A stretch of DNA of 64,000 nucleotides. Source: Vanilla planifolia. Lineage: Eukaryota > Streptophyta > Magnoliopsida > Asparagales > Orchidaceae. Both the position numbers and the translations under genes were made by a program. Within the stretch, counting starts at the first letter, position 1. Each line of letters begins with the position of its first letter. The stretch covers positions 671,946 through 735,945 of the forward strand of contig JAIUJO010000157.1 of NCBI GenBank assembly GCA_023846275.1, written 5' to 3'. Positions 50,139 to 62,806 of the stretch are shown one piece after another. The notes beneath the pieces were generated by a model, which was not told the DNA's origin, ran no database searches, and saw nothing but the letters and a program-made list of their open reading frames with translations.

Positions 50139-53100
50139 CTATGCATGCATGTTCATGTTCATATTCATGTGTGAGTGACTTTTCATGTGTGTGTGCATAT
50201 TTCTGTGTACATGCATTTTTGTGTGCTTGTGTGTATACTTGTATTTGTTCATGTGTGTCTACATATGTGTGTGCTTGTTTGCATGTGCTAGTATAGATGC
50301 ATTTGTCTACATGGCAACACTTGTGCATGTGTTTGTTTGGGAAAGCATGTTTTTGTCTGAATGTGTGTGCCAATGTTTGTGCTTGTGTGTGTATCTGTGA
50401 ATGTGTGTGTATGTATGCATGCTTATGTTTGAATGCTTGTATGCATTTATGTGTGTTAGTGTGCATGCATATGTGCTTGTGTATGTGCATGTGGGTGTGT
50501 GTGCACGTATATGTGCATGCATGTATGTGCATGTGCATTTGTTTTTGTGTGCATTTGCATGTGCAACTGTAGGTTTGTGTGTGTGCATTCATGTGTGTAT
50601 GTGAGAGAGAGCATGTGCAAGTGTTTGTGTGTGTGTATGTGAGTGTGTGTGTGTGTGTGTGCGTGTGTTTGTGTGCATGTTTGAATGGGTTTCAATGCAT
50701 GTGTGTAAGTGTGTGTGCACTTGTGTGTTCATGTTTTCTTGTATGTGTGTGTGGATAGATGCATGTGTCCATGTGTTCATTCATGTGTGTAGTCATGCTT
50801 GGTTGTGTGTGTGTGCATGCATGCAATTGTGCGATTGTGTGTGTGGGTGTGTGTGGTGTGTGTGAATGTATGTGTGTGTGTGTTTGTACATGTTTATGTT
50901 TGTTTGTGTGCATGCATTTATGGGTGTGTGGGTGTGTGAGTGTGGGTGAGCATGTGCATGAATGTGTGTGCTTGTGTGTGTATGTGTGTTTGTGCAAGTG
51001 TTTGTGTGTCTGTGTCTATTTGTATGTCAATGCATGCACATGATCGACATATGTTTATCTCTAAGTGTGCTTGTTGTATGTGTATGTGTACATGTGCTCA
51101 CACATGCATGTGTGTATATGTGTACATCTCTTTAAAGGTGCATGTATGTGTCTATATGTGCACATGTATATGCATGAGTGTTTTTGTATGCTTACATTTG
51201 CAAAAGCTTAAGTGTGTATTTGCATGTGCATGTGCAAATGTTTATGTGCATTTACTATGCATCTATGTGTGCATGTTTTTGTATGTATGTGTGTATGTGC
51301 ATGTGCATATGTGAGTGGCTATGCATGTGTGCATGTGTATCTATATGATTGTGCATGAGTGGACGTGTGTGTGGGTGTGTATACATGTGTGCATATGTAT
51401 ATACATTTGTGTGTGTGCACTTGAGTGCTTTTTGGTGTGTGCATGTGTACATGCATTCATGTGCATGCATGCATGTGTGTGTGTGCTAGTTTGTGTGGGT
51501 GTGTATGTGTATGCAACTACGTGGGTGTATGTGTGCATGCATATGTGTACCTATTATTGTCAATATGCATCTATCTGTGTGTGTGTGTGTGTCCATGTGT
51601 GTGCATTTTATTATGTGTGTGTTGTGCATACATGTGCATGAATGTGTCATTAATGTATGGTTGTGTGTGTTCAGACGTGTGTGTTTGTTCTTGCATATGT
51701 GTGTATGTTTATGTGTGTTTCCATGCATGCATGTGTGTATGTGCACTTGTGTGTGTATATGTGTTCCTATGGCTATATGTGTGTCGCATATGTTTGTGTG
51801 TTCAACTTTATATGTGTGGTTGTGCACATATGTGCATGGCGTGTATATGTGAGTGCATGTGTGCGTATGTGTTTGTGTGTGTGCATGTGTGTGTGGGATT
51901 CTCTATGTGTGCACATGCATGTGTTAGTGCATGCATCGGTGTGTGGGCAATATGTGTTGGTGAGAGCATGCATGTGTGTGTGTATGCATGCATGCATGTG
52001 TTTGTATGTGTGTATACATTTGTGCCAATGTGTATGTGAGGGAGCATGTGTTTGTTCAAATGTGTCTTTATTTGTGGGTTTGCATGTGTTTGTGTCTACA
52101 TGGGTGATTGTGTGTGCATTAACTCACACATATATGTATATATGGGTGTATGTGTATGCATTTATGTGTGCATGCATTTGTGTGTATATGTGCATATGCA
52201 TGTGCATGTGTGTGCATGTGTTTAGTCACGTGTACAAATGTTTGTGTGTCAACGTATATGTGTGTGCATCTGTGTGTGTGTGTGTGTGTGCTTGTGCATG
52301 AGTCTTCTTATGCAAGCATGTGTTGGTGTTAATGTGTATGTTTGTACATGTGTACATGGGTGCATGTGCGTGTGTATGTGTATGTGCTTGTGCTAACCTG
52401 TGAGTGTGAGTGTGCTTGTGTGTGCATGCATGAGTGTATGTTTGCTTGTCTATGCATGTCTACATTTGTGATTGTGTACAAGTGTATGTCTCGATGTCTG
52501 GTTGTGTGTTTGTGCATGTGTTTTTACACTTGTGCCTATTTTTGTGTGTGCATGAACATGTGTGTGAATGTGTGTGTGTGTGCTCGTATGTTCATGCATG
52601 TGTTTGTTTGAACATGAATGCATGTGAATGTGTGTAGATGTGCATGTGTTTGTGTGTGCGTGTGTGTGTGCATGTATTGTTGTGGGTCTGTGCATGCATA
52701 CTTGTATCCATGTGTGTCTGTATGTGTGTGTGTCTGTGCATGTTTATAAATGTGAGCTTGTGTGTGAGTGCATATATATGTGCATGCATGCATGTTCATG
52801 TGTGCACATTTGTCTATGCATGTGTGTCTATGGGTGTATATGCACTTGCATATGTAGATGCATTTGTGTGGTTGAGCATATGTGTGCATGCATGAGTATG
52901 TGGTGCATGTGTGTTTGTCTATGTGTGTGTGTGTGTGCATGTGTGTGTAGGCAAGCATGTGTGCGTGTCTATATATTTGTGTGCATGTGTGTGCGATGTA
53001 TGCATTTGTGTTTGTGCATTTATGCATGCATTCATGTGCATGCGCATGTGTGTATGTCTATCTAGTTGTGTGCATGTATGTTTATCAATGAGCATATGTG

Positions 53101-53466
53101 TGTGTGTGTATGTGCTTGTATGCTTGTGTGCTTATGTGCACCAGTTTGCATGGGTGCATGTGTGTGTGTGTGTGTGCATGGAGGTATGTGTGTATTTTCT
53201 TTTGTGTGCATGTGTCTGTATGATTATGTATGTGCAAGTGTGTGGGTGTGTGTGTGCTTGTGAATGTACATATGGGTGTGTGCATATGTGTGCTTGTGTG
53301 TTTGCTTTCATGTGGGTGCAACTATATACATTTGCATTTGTGTTTGTATGTGTACAAATGTATGTGCATTAGCATAAACTCATATGTGTGTGTTTATGGT
53401 TATGTGCATGCATGTTTTCGTGTGTGTGAGTGGGCATGTGTACATGCATTAAGTGTGTGTGTGTGT

Positions 53467-53570
53467 CAGTGCATGCATGTGTGTGTGTGTGTGTTGATGC
53501 ACATGTGTGTGTGTGTCAGTGCATGCATGTGTGTGTGTGTGTGTGTGTTGATGCACATGTGTGTGTGCAT
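53467..53570 (+). repeat. Tandem duplication of a 50-54 bp unit
   Basis: CAGTGCATGCATG, a (TG)n run, TTGATGCACATG and another (TG)n run occur twice in a row, the copies starting at 53467 and 53517. The second copy has two extra GT units in its first run, so the later landmarks are 54 bp apart. This is a clear example of recent tandem duplication plus microsatellite slippage within the block. Confidence 0.9.
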
Positions 53571-54664
53571 CTGTGTGTGTGTGTGCGTGTGCACACTTTC
53601 ATCTTTGTGTGTGCACACATGTGTACATATCGTGTGTATGTGTGTGCATGAGTGTGTCAATGTGTATGTGTGCATTTGTGTTCGTGTGTGTCTGTACGTG
53701 TATTTTTTTGAATGAGTGATTCTATTTTTTGTATTTGTGCATATCTATGTATGTACATAGACATGGGTATGTGGGTGTTTGTGCATGCAAGAGTGTACAT
53801 GTGTATGTGAATGTTTATTTGTGTATATGTGTGTATGTGTGCCTATCTATGTTATAAACATGTGTGTGTGTGTGAGTTTGTCTTCGTAAACATTTGTGAG
53901 GGCATGTTTGTGCGTGCATGGGGTTATATGTGTGTCCCTTCCTGTGGCTGTATGTTTATGTATGTTTGTGCATGCATATGAGCTAGTTTGGGTGTTTGTT
54001 TTTTTGTGAACACATATTTGTGGATGTGTGTGAGTGTTGTTTGTGCATGTGTGCACATGTGTGCGTGTGTTTGCCTACATGTGTGAGCATAATTGTGTGT
54101 AAATGTGTGTGTGAGCATATGTGCATCTATATATATGCATATGTGAATGTGCAAGTGTGTTTATATGTGTGCGCATGTGTACATGCTTATGTGTGTTTTA
54201 AGAGTGCATGTGTGTGTGTGTGTGTGTGCATGTCTATTCTTGTTTCTCCAAGCATGCATACGTGTATGCATGTGTGCGTGTGCATGCTTTTATACTCTTA
54301 TCAGTGCATGGATCTCCATGCATGTGTGTGTGTATGCATGTGAGTGTGTGCCTATGTCTGTGTTGTATGTATGTGTGTGTGCATAGGAATAAGCATTTGT
54401 GTGGGTGCTTATGGGTGTGTGCATGCATGTGAGTGTGTGTCTGTGTGTGTGCTTGTGCATTAATATGAGAGTGCATGTGCCCATTTTTGTGTGTGCGCAT
54501 AGGTATGCATGTGTGCATCTATTTTCATTTGTGCATGAGTATGTTTTTGTGTGTGTGTGTTTGTGTGCATAAGTGTCCTTATGTGTTTGTGTGTCAACAT
54601 GTTTGCATGTGTTCACGTTTACATGTGTGTATTGTTGTTTGCTCATGTGCTTGTGTCGACAAGT

Positions 54665-54718
54665 GTGCAAGCATGCATTCATGTGCAAGCATGCATTCGT
54701 GTGCAAGCATGCATTCGT
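54665..54718 (+). repeat. 18-bp minisatellite, three copies
   Basis: GTGCAAGCATGCATTCGT is present at 54683-54700 and 54701-54718, with a one-base variant (CAT ending) at 54665-54682. It is followed by GTGCATGCATG, a partial fourth copy. It is the tidiest short tandem repeat seen in the TG block. Confidence 0.95.
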
Positions 54719-56751
54719 GTGCATGCATGTGTGTGTGTGTGTGCATGTGTATGTGTGTGCAAGAATATGTGTGAGTGCATGTTTATGTTCTTGCACCTAT
54801 TTGTGTGATCATGTGAGAGTGTTTGTCATGTTTGTGTATGAGTGTGGGCATTCGTGCATGCATGTGTGTATGTGTGTGTCTGCATGCAACTTTGTGTTTG
54901 TGAATTTATATGCATTTACAAGCATGCTTTGTGTATATTTGAGTGTGCATGTGTTTGTGTGCATTTATGCATGTTTGTCAACTTTTGTACATGTGTTAGC
55001 TTGTGCATGTATGTGTATTTATGTGGGTGCATGTGTCTATGTGCGTGTGTGAGTGTATGTGCATGTTTATGAGTGAATGAGTTTGCATGTTTGCGAACAT
55101 ATATGTTTGCATGTGTGTGCATATGTATGTGTGTGCATGTGTGTGTGTGTGCCTATTTATGAGTGTGTATGATTGTGTGTGTGATTCTATGCATGTGCAT
55201 GTCAGTGTCATGTGCATATGTGTTTTTGTGCATGTACATTTGCATGAGTGTGCATTGGTACCCATGTGTGCATATGTGTTTGAGCATGTGTGTGCATAGG
55301 TTAATGTGCGTGTTTACACAAGCATGCCTATGTGCAGTTGGTCTATGTGATATTGTGGGCATGTCTACCTACATGTGAGTATGTTTGAATGTGCATGTCT
55401 ATAAATATGTGTGTGTATGTGTACAAGCATGTGTGTTTACGCAACTGTGTATGTCTCTATGTGTGTGTGTGCGTGTGCATGTGCATGTTTTTATATGTGT
55501 GATTATTTGTGTATAGTCATGTGTGTGTGTGCGATTGGCCATGTGTATATGTGTGCATATGTGTAATTATGCATGTGTGGTTGTGTTTATGTGTATGCAT
55601 GTCAATCCATGTGTTTGTGTGTGTGTGTGTGTGTTTATAGGATTGTGCGTGTGATGCATAAATCTATGTGCATGTTTAAGTGCATGTGTGATTTTATGCA
55701 TATGAGTGTGTACATGCTATGCATATGCATGTCTATATGTGCACATGTGTTTACATTTGTGTTTATATATGAGTATGCATTTGTGTGTGCGTGCATCTAT
55801 GTGTGGGTGTACATGTGTATATGTGTGAGTGCTTATGCATGTGCATGTGTCTGCATAAGCTTCTATATGTGTGTGTGTCTATGTTTATTTATTTGTGTAT
55901 GCCTACATATGTGCAAGTGTGCACGTGTTCATGTGTGAGCATGTGTGGGTGCATGTTTATGTGGTTGTGTGTGAGTACTTGTGTATGCAAGCAAGTTCGG
56001 CTATTGTCATGTGAAAGTTCTTGTACATGTGCGTGCATGTGTACGTTTGTGCATGGTTATGCATATATGTGTGTATGTGCTTTGTTGTGTGTCTAATGAA
56101 GCATATGTATGCATGCTTTTGTGCATGTGCTTGTGCCTCTGTGTGTATGCAAATGTATGTTTGTGTTGGTGTGCACATATGTGTTCGTTTATGTATGCAT
56201 GTGAATGTGTGTACATGCATGTGCATGTGTTTTTGTGTGTGTGTCCATTTCCTTGTGTGAGTGTCCATTTGCATATGTGTTTGTGCATTTGCATGTGTGT
56301 ACAAGATCATCTATGTGCATATGCAAGTATGTATGTGTGTGTGCATGTGTTTGTTAGTATGTGTGTGCATCTATGCATGTGCCAATATTTATGTTCTTGA
56401 GTGCATTGGTGCTTGCATGTGTGGTTGTATGTGTGTGTATACTTATTTGTTAACATGTTCTTGTGTGTGTGTAGTTGCATGTGTGCATGCATTTAAGAGT
56501 TTGAACCTACATGCATGCACATACATACACATGTGTGTATGCGAACATGTGTGTGCAAGTGTGTACATGTGTGCGTTCATATGAGATCTTGATTGTTTGT
56601 GATTATGAGTGTGTGCATGTGCATGCCTATGTGTGCATCTATGTGCATGCATATAAGTGTGTGTGTGCATGTATGTTTGGGCGTGTGTGTGCATGTGAGT
56701 GTAGATAGAAGTGTATGCATTTGCATGTGCATTTGTATGTGTGTGTGCTTG

Positions 56752-57005
56752 TGTACATGTGTGAGTGCATGCATGTGTGCGTGTCTACATGCATTTGGTT
56801 GTATGCATGAATGCTTGTGTGAGTGTGTGTTTGCGCATGAGTGTGCTTGTTTTTACTTGTGTGTGCAAGTGCATGTGTTTTTTGTGTATGTTGTATGTTT
56901 GAATGTATGCTTATGTACATGTGTGAGTGCATGCATGTGTGCATTTCTACAAGCATTTGTATGCATGTGTCCATGAATGCATGTGTGAGTGCATGCTTTT
57001 GCATG
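56752..57005 (+). repeat. Local duplication, about 162-bp shift
   Basis: TGTACATGTGTGAGTGCATG followed by CATGTGTGC begins at 56752 and again at 56914. Similarity continues through (T/C)TACA(T/A)GCATTTG and TATGCATG words with small indels, and both copies later reach an ACTTG followed by T-rich sequence. It is a diverged local duplication. Confidence 0.7.
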
Positions 57006-60000
57006 TGTACTTGCTTTTATTAGTGTGTGTGTGTGTGTGTGCATGAGCAAAGTGTGCCTATGTTTATGTATATATTTTGTGTGTAACTATGTGTATGTGT
57101 ACACATGTGCATTTTTGTGTATGCATGTGTGTGTAGGGGTGTGTGTGCTTGTATGTGCATGTTAGTGTGTATGTGTGTGTGCATGTGTTGCCCATTTGTG
57201 TGCGCATATGTGTATTTGTTGATGTGACATTATGTGTGCGTGTGCATGCAAATGTATCTGTGGGTGTGCCTATGTGTGCATTCAGGTGTGTGTGTGTGTG
57301 TGCATGCATGACTATGTACTGATATGCATATGAGTGTATGTGGGTGTACATGTGCTTGCTCATGCATGTGTGCATATGTACGTGTCTTTGTGTGCTAATG
57401 TTTATGTATTCATGTGTTTATGTGTGTGTGCATATGCATGCATGTGACTATGTGAGTATGCATGTTTATGTAGATGAATGTCGGTGGGTGTTCTTTTGTG
57501 TGTGTGGGTGCATGCATTTATGCATCTATTCGTGCACTCATATGCATGTCTTCATGCATGCACGAATGTGTGTGTGTGTGTGTGTGCATGCATGCGTATA
57601 TTTGTTTGTGCATATGTTTTTATGTGTGTATGCATCTTTGTCTCTATGTCTACCTATGAATAAATGTGCATGTGCATGTGTGCACGTGTGTGCATGGGTT
57701 TCTATATGCTTGTGTGACTATGTGCACAAGTGTGCATGTTTTTGTGTGTGGATATGGTTATGCATGTGTGCATGAGTGCATGTGTATCTGTACATGCATG
57801 CACACATACGTGTATGTGTGTGTGCTTGAGTATGTGATTACATGCATGTGCATCTATATGTGCATGTGTGCGTGTGCGTGTGTGCATGTGTACTTTTGTG
57901 TGTGTATGTATATCCATGTCTGTGTGTGTCTCTATATGCATGTTCATGTTTGTGTTCATATATGTGGGTTTGTGTGTGTGCATGTGCATGTATGTGTTTT
58001 TGTGCATGTGCATCTATGATTGTTGGACTGTGTGTGTGGGTGTATGTGTGTGCATGTTTGTGCGTGTGTACGTGCGCATATGTATGTGTGCATAAATGTG
58101 TGTGTGTGTGTTTGTGTGATTGCATGTGCAAGTTTTTTGTGTGCTTCTGCTTATGCATAAGTTTATGCTTGTGTGTGTGTGTATGCATGTGTATTGTTAT
58201 GCATATGTCTATGCAAGTGTGTGTGCAAGTGTTTGTGCATGAGTGAGCCTATGCGGGGATGTATTTGTTCATTTGTGTGTGCAAGTAAGTGTTTGTGCTT
58301 GTGCACATTCACTTGTTTGTATGTGTGTGTGTGTGTATATATGTCTATTATTATATCCATGTTCTTACATGTACACATGTGTGTCTATATGTGAGTGTTT
58401 ATATGTGCATTAGTTTATATACATCTGAGTGCATGTGCGAATGTGAGTATGTGCATATGTGTGTGCTTTTGTGCAAATGAGTGCATGTGTGTGGATGTGT
58501 GCATGTGTTAATATTTTTGTGTATGCATTTGTATATATTCGTCTGTGTGAGTGTGTGCATATGTGTGCACACTTTTGTGTGTGTTCATGTGTTCATGTAT
58601 GTGTGTGACAGTTTTGATGCATGCATTTGTGTAGGTGTAGTTGTGTGTGTGTGTGTGCAACCTTGTTTGAGCATGTGTGTGCTCTTAGTTGTGTATGCAT
58701 GTGTCTTTTTATATATGTGTGTGTATGTGTGTTTGTTTTTCCTTCATTTGTGTGGGTGTGTATGTCTATGGGATTGTGCATGTGTGTGTGTAAGTGCTTG
58801 AGTGGGCATGTGTGTGCGTGCATGTGCATGTGTGTGATCACTTTCTTGTGTGCATGTGTGTGTGTTGTTGTATGCAAATGTCATGTGTCTGCACATGTGC
58901 ATTTGTGTGTACATGTGTGCATATGTCTCTACATGTGTGTGTGTGTCTATGCTTGTGCATGTGTTTGTGTTTATGTGTGTGTATGTGTGTGTGTGTGTAT
59001 GTGTGCATTTGAATGCATAGGTGTGTGTATGTGTGTGTGAATCTTTGCATTTTTTAATATGTACATGTATGTGTGCATGTATGTATGTGTTTATATACAT
59101 GTGAACTTATGTTTGTGCATGTGTGTGGTTTTTTGTATGTGTGTGTATGCTTGTGTGTGCATGGGCATGTGTGTGTATGCTTCTATGTGATTGTGTGCAT
59201 GTGTGCATGTTTGTTTACATACATGTATGTGGGTGAATGTAAATGTTTGTGGGTGTGTATACCTATGGGCATGTGCATAGTTGTGTGCACGTGTGTTTTC
59301 ATAAGTGTGTGTGTGTGTGTGTGCACATGTGCATGTGCATATGTACGTGTATGTATTCAAGTGTGTATGGGTGTGTGGATGTGTCTTTATGCATATGATA
59401 CATGCAAGCATGCATGTGTGTGTGTTTGTGTGCATGCATGTGTGTTGTTATGTTTGGGTTTGGTTGTCTATGTGTGTGGGTGTAAGCAAGTGTGTGTGTG
59501 CTTATGTTTGCATGTTTATGTGCATGTGTGTGCATGTTTGTGTACTTATGTGTGTATAGGCATGTGTGTATGCATGTGCATGGCTTGTGCATGTGTGTAC
59601 ATGCTGTGTAAATGTGTGTGTGCATGTGTTTGCATCCTTGTGTTCATGTGTTTACATGCATGTGTGTGTGTGCATGCATATGCATGTTGATATATGTGTG
59701 TGTCTATGTGCATAAATGAGTAAATGTGCATGCTTATGCATGTGTGCATGTGTCGCTTCAAGTGTGTTTTTGTGTCTATGTGTGCACTACTTATCTATAT
59801 GCATTTGTTTATGTGCATTCTAGTGTGTGTGTGCATGTGTGCACTTATGTTACTTTGTGTTTATGTATGTGTGAGTGTTAGTGCACATGCAAATATGTGT
59901 ATATGTGTGTATGTTGCATGTGTCTTGTGTTTGTATGTGAATGAGCACATGCAAGCATGTGTGTGCTTTTACATATGTGTGCATGTGTAGATGATTCTGT

Positions 60001-60286
60001 GTGCCTATGTGAATAAGTGTGTGTGCATGCATGTGTGTGTTTTTGCTTTGTATGTATACGTACATGTCTATGTGTGTCCATTTGTGTGGGTATGTGTGGG
60101 CATGCGTGGGTGTGTGTGGGTGTGTGCATGTGCATGTATTCCTTTGTGTATGTGTATGCATAGGTGTGTGCATGTATGTGTCCACAAGTGTGTGCATCTG
60201 CATATGGGTGTGTGAATGTGCCAGAGTGCATCTATTTGTGTGTTAATGTGTCTATGCATGTGTGTGGGCTTGTGTGTGTGTGCATT

Positions 60287-60323
60287 TGCATATATATATA
60301 TGTGTGTATGTGTGTGTGTGTGT
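60287..60323. other. 37-bp uninterrupted pyrimidine-purine alternation
   Basis: Strict alternation across TGCA, an AT run, then (TG)n with one TATG. It joins an AT-alternating half to a GT-alternating half, as at 47827-47878. Confidence 0.75.
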
Positions 60324-61406
60324 CTACATGAGCCTTTATGTTAGTGCATTTGTATGTATGCATGGGTGTATCTCTATACATATGTCTGTGTTTGTGAGTT
60401 TATACTTGTGTGCATGCGTGTTTGTGTGTCTGTGTGGGTGTATGGGAGTGTGTGCATTTGTCTGTGAGCAAGCTATGGGCATGTGCACTTGTGTGTGTGT
60501 GTATGTTTATGTGTGGTGCATGTGTGTACACATGTTTTTACATGTGTACTTGTATGTGTGCTTGTGTGTGTACATGTGCATGTGTGTTTGCATGTGTAGA
60601 CATGACTATGTCATTGTATGTGCATAAATTCGTGCATATACATGTTTATGTGCATGTGTATATGTGCATGCAAATGTTTATGTATATGTGTACATGCATC
60701 TATGCTTGCATGTGACCCTACATTCGAGCATACATGTGCATGTATGTATGCGTGTACATGTACATGTGTATGTTTATGTGCATATGTACTAGTATGTGTT
60801 TATGGGTGTTTGTGTGTGTGTACATATGTGGGTTGTACATATGTGTACATGTGTGTGCATGTATGCATGTGTGTAGGTGTAAGTGTGCTTGTGTGTGTTT
60901 GTGCATGCAAATGCACTCACATGTGTGTATTCTTATACATATGCATATGTGTGTGTACATATGTGTGAGTGTGCCCACCTTCACATGTGCACATGTGCTT
61001 ACACACTTGTGTGTCACTGTGTGCATGTGTGCATTTGTGTAAGATCATGGTTTTGTGATTGTGAGTTTGTGCATGTGTGTTTGCATAGATGTCTAGGCAT
61101 GTGTGCACATGTGAGTATATATGGGTACACATATTGTTTGCATGTGCATTTGTGCATGCATGAGTGCATGCATGTGTGAGTGTGTATAGGTGTATGTGTG
61201 TGTGTGTGTGTGTGGGTGTTCATGCATGTGTGTTTGCTAATCTACATGTGTGAGTATGTGTATGTGTGCATTCATTCATATGCATGTGTTAGTGCATGCA
61301 TGTGTCAGCGTGTGTTTTTGTACTTATATGCATTTTTTGTTGGCATTTTTCACTTTTGTATGTGCTTGTATGTGTCTCTAATGTGTGTGTGCATGTGTAG
61401 GGGGTG

Positions 61407-61437
<31 letters not shown>

Positions 61438-62767
61438 TGTGTGTACATGCATGCATGTGTGTCAGCATGGGTTCTTTTATTGTGTCTGCATATGTGCATG
61501 TGTGTGTGCATGTGCAAGTTTGTGCATACATGCATGTGAGTGTGTGTGTGTGTGTATACGTACATTTACATTAGTGTGTGCATGTGCACGTATGTTTGTG
61601 TGACATTGTATGTGTGTGTGCATGCAAGTGCATTTGTGGGTGTGCCTGTGGTCCATGTGTATGTGAGAGAGACTATGTGTGTGTGCATAATTATGCATTT
61701 GTGTTCATGTACATGTGTGAGTCTACACATGTATGTGTGTGTTCTTGTGTGAGTGTGGGTGTGCATTTATGCACTCATATGCAAGTCTTTGTGCAAGCAC
61801 ATGTCTGTCTACATGTGTGCATGTATGTGTGCTTATGCATGTGTTTTTATGTGCACACATGTCTTTGTGTGCATGTGTGTGCCTAAGAAAATTTTTGCAT
61901 GTGCATGCATGCACTTGTGTGTGTGTGTGTGTGTGTGCGTGCATGTGTACATGTCTTTTTATGTGTGTGTGTGTAGCTATGTGTGTTTAAGTGTGTAATT
62001 TTGCATATGTGTGTGCATACATGTTTGTCCATACAGGTTTGCATGTATGCATGCACATGTGTGTGTGTCTATACTTGTGTATGTGATTGCATTTATGTTC
62101 CTATGTGTGTGTATGCCTATGCATATGTGCATGTGCTTGTGTGTCATTTTGCGTTTGCATGTTTGCCCATATGTGTATGACTGTGTGCATCTATATACAT
62201 GTGGATGTGTACATGTGTGTGTGTGTGCATGTGCTTGTGTGTGTGAGTTTGTGTTGTGCATCTATGAGAGTTTGTGTATGTTTTGTCTTTGTGTTCATTT
62301 ATGTGTGGACATGCATGTATGTGTGTGTGTGCACATTTGCACATGTATGTGGGTATGGGTAGGCGGGTGTATGTTCACATGTGCAGGTGATTGTATGTGT
62401 GCTTGTGCATGTGTATGTCAATGAGTGTGTGTCCGTGTGTGTGTTCGTGTGAGTTTGTGGGTGTGCATATGCAGGTGTATGATTGTGCAAATGTGTATGT
62501 ATATTTGAGCTTATGTCGGCATGCATATGAGTGTCTGTATGTGTGTGTGCATGTGTGCATTCACTTGTGTGTATGCATCTATGTTTTTACTATTGCACTT
62601 GCATGTGTGTGTGTGTGTGACTGCATTCGGGTGTGCATACCTCTGTGTGTGCATGTGCATATATGAGTGTATTATTTTATCCATGCATGTTCATGCATGC
62701 TTTTGTGTCAATGTGTATGTTTTCAAGCGTTGGTGAGTTTGTCTACATGTGAGTGCATATGTGTGTG

Positions 62768-62806
62768 CTTGTGTGCATCTAAACTTTTGTCCTTGTGTGC
62801 ATCTAA
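62768..62806 (+). repeat. 24-bp direct repeat
   Basis: CTTGTGTGCATCTAA occurs at 62768 and again at 62792, followed in each case by a short CTT-containing word. It is a small local duplication. Confidence 0.8.
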
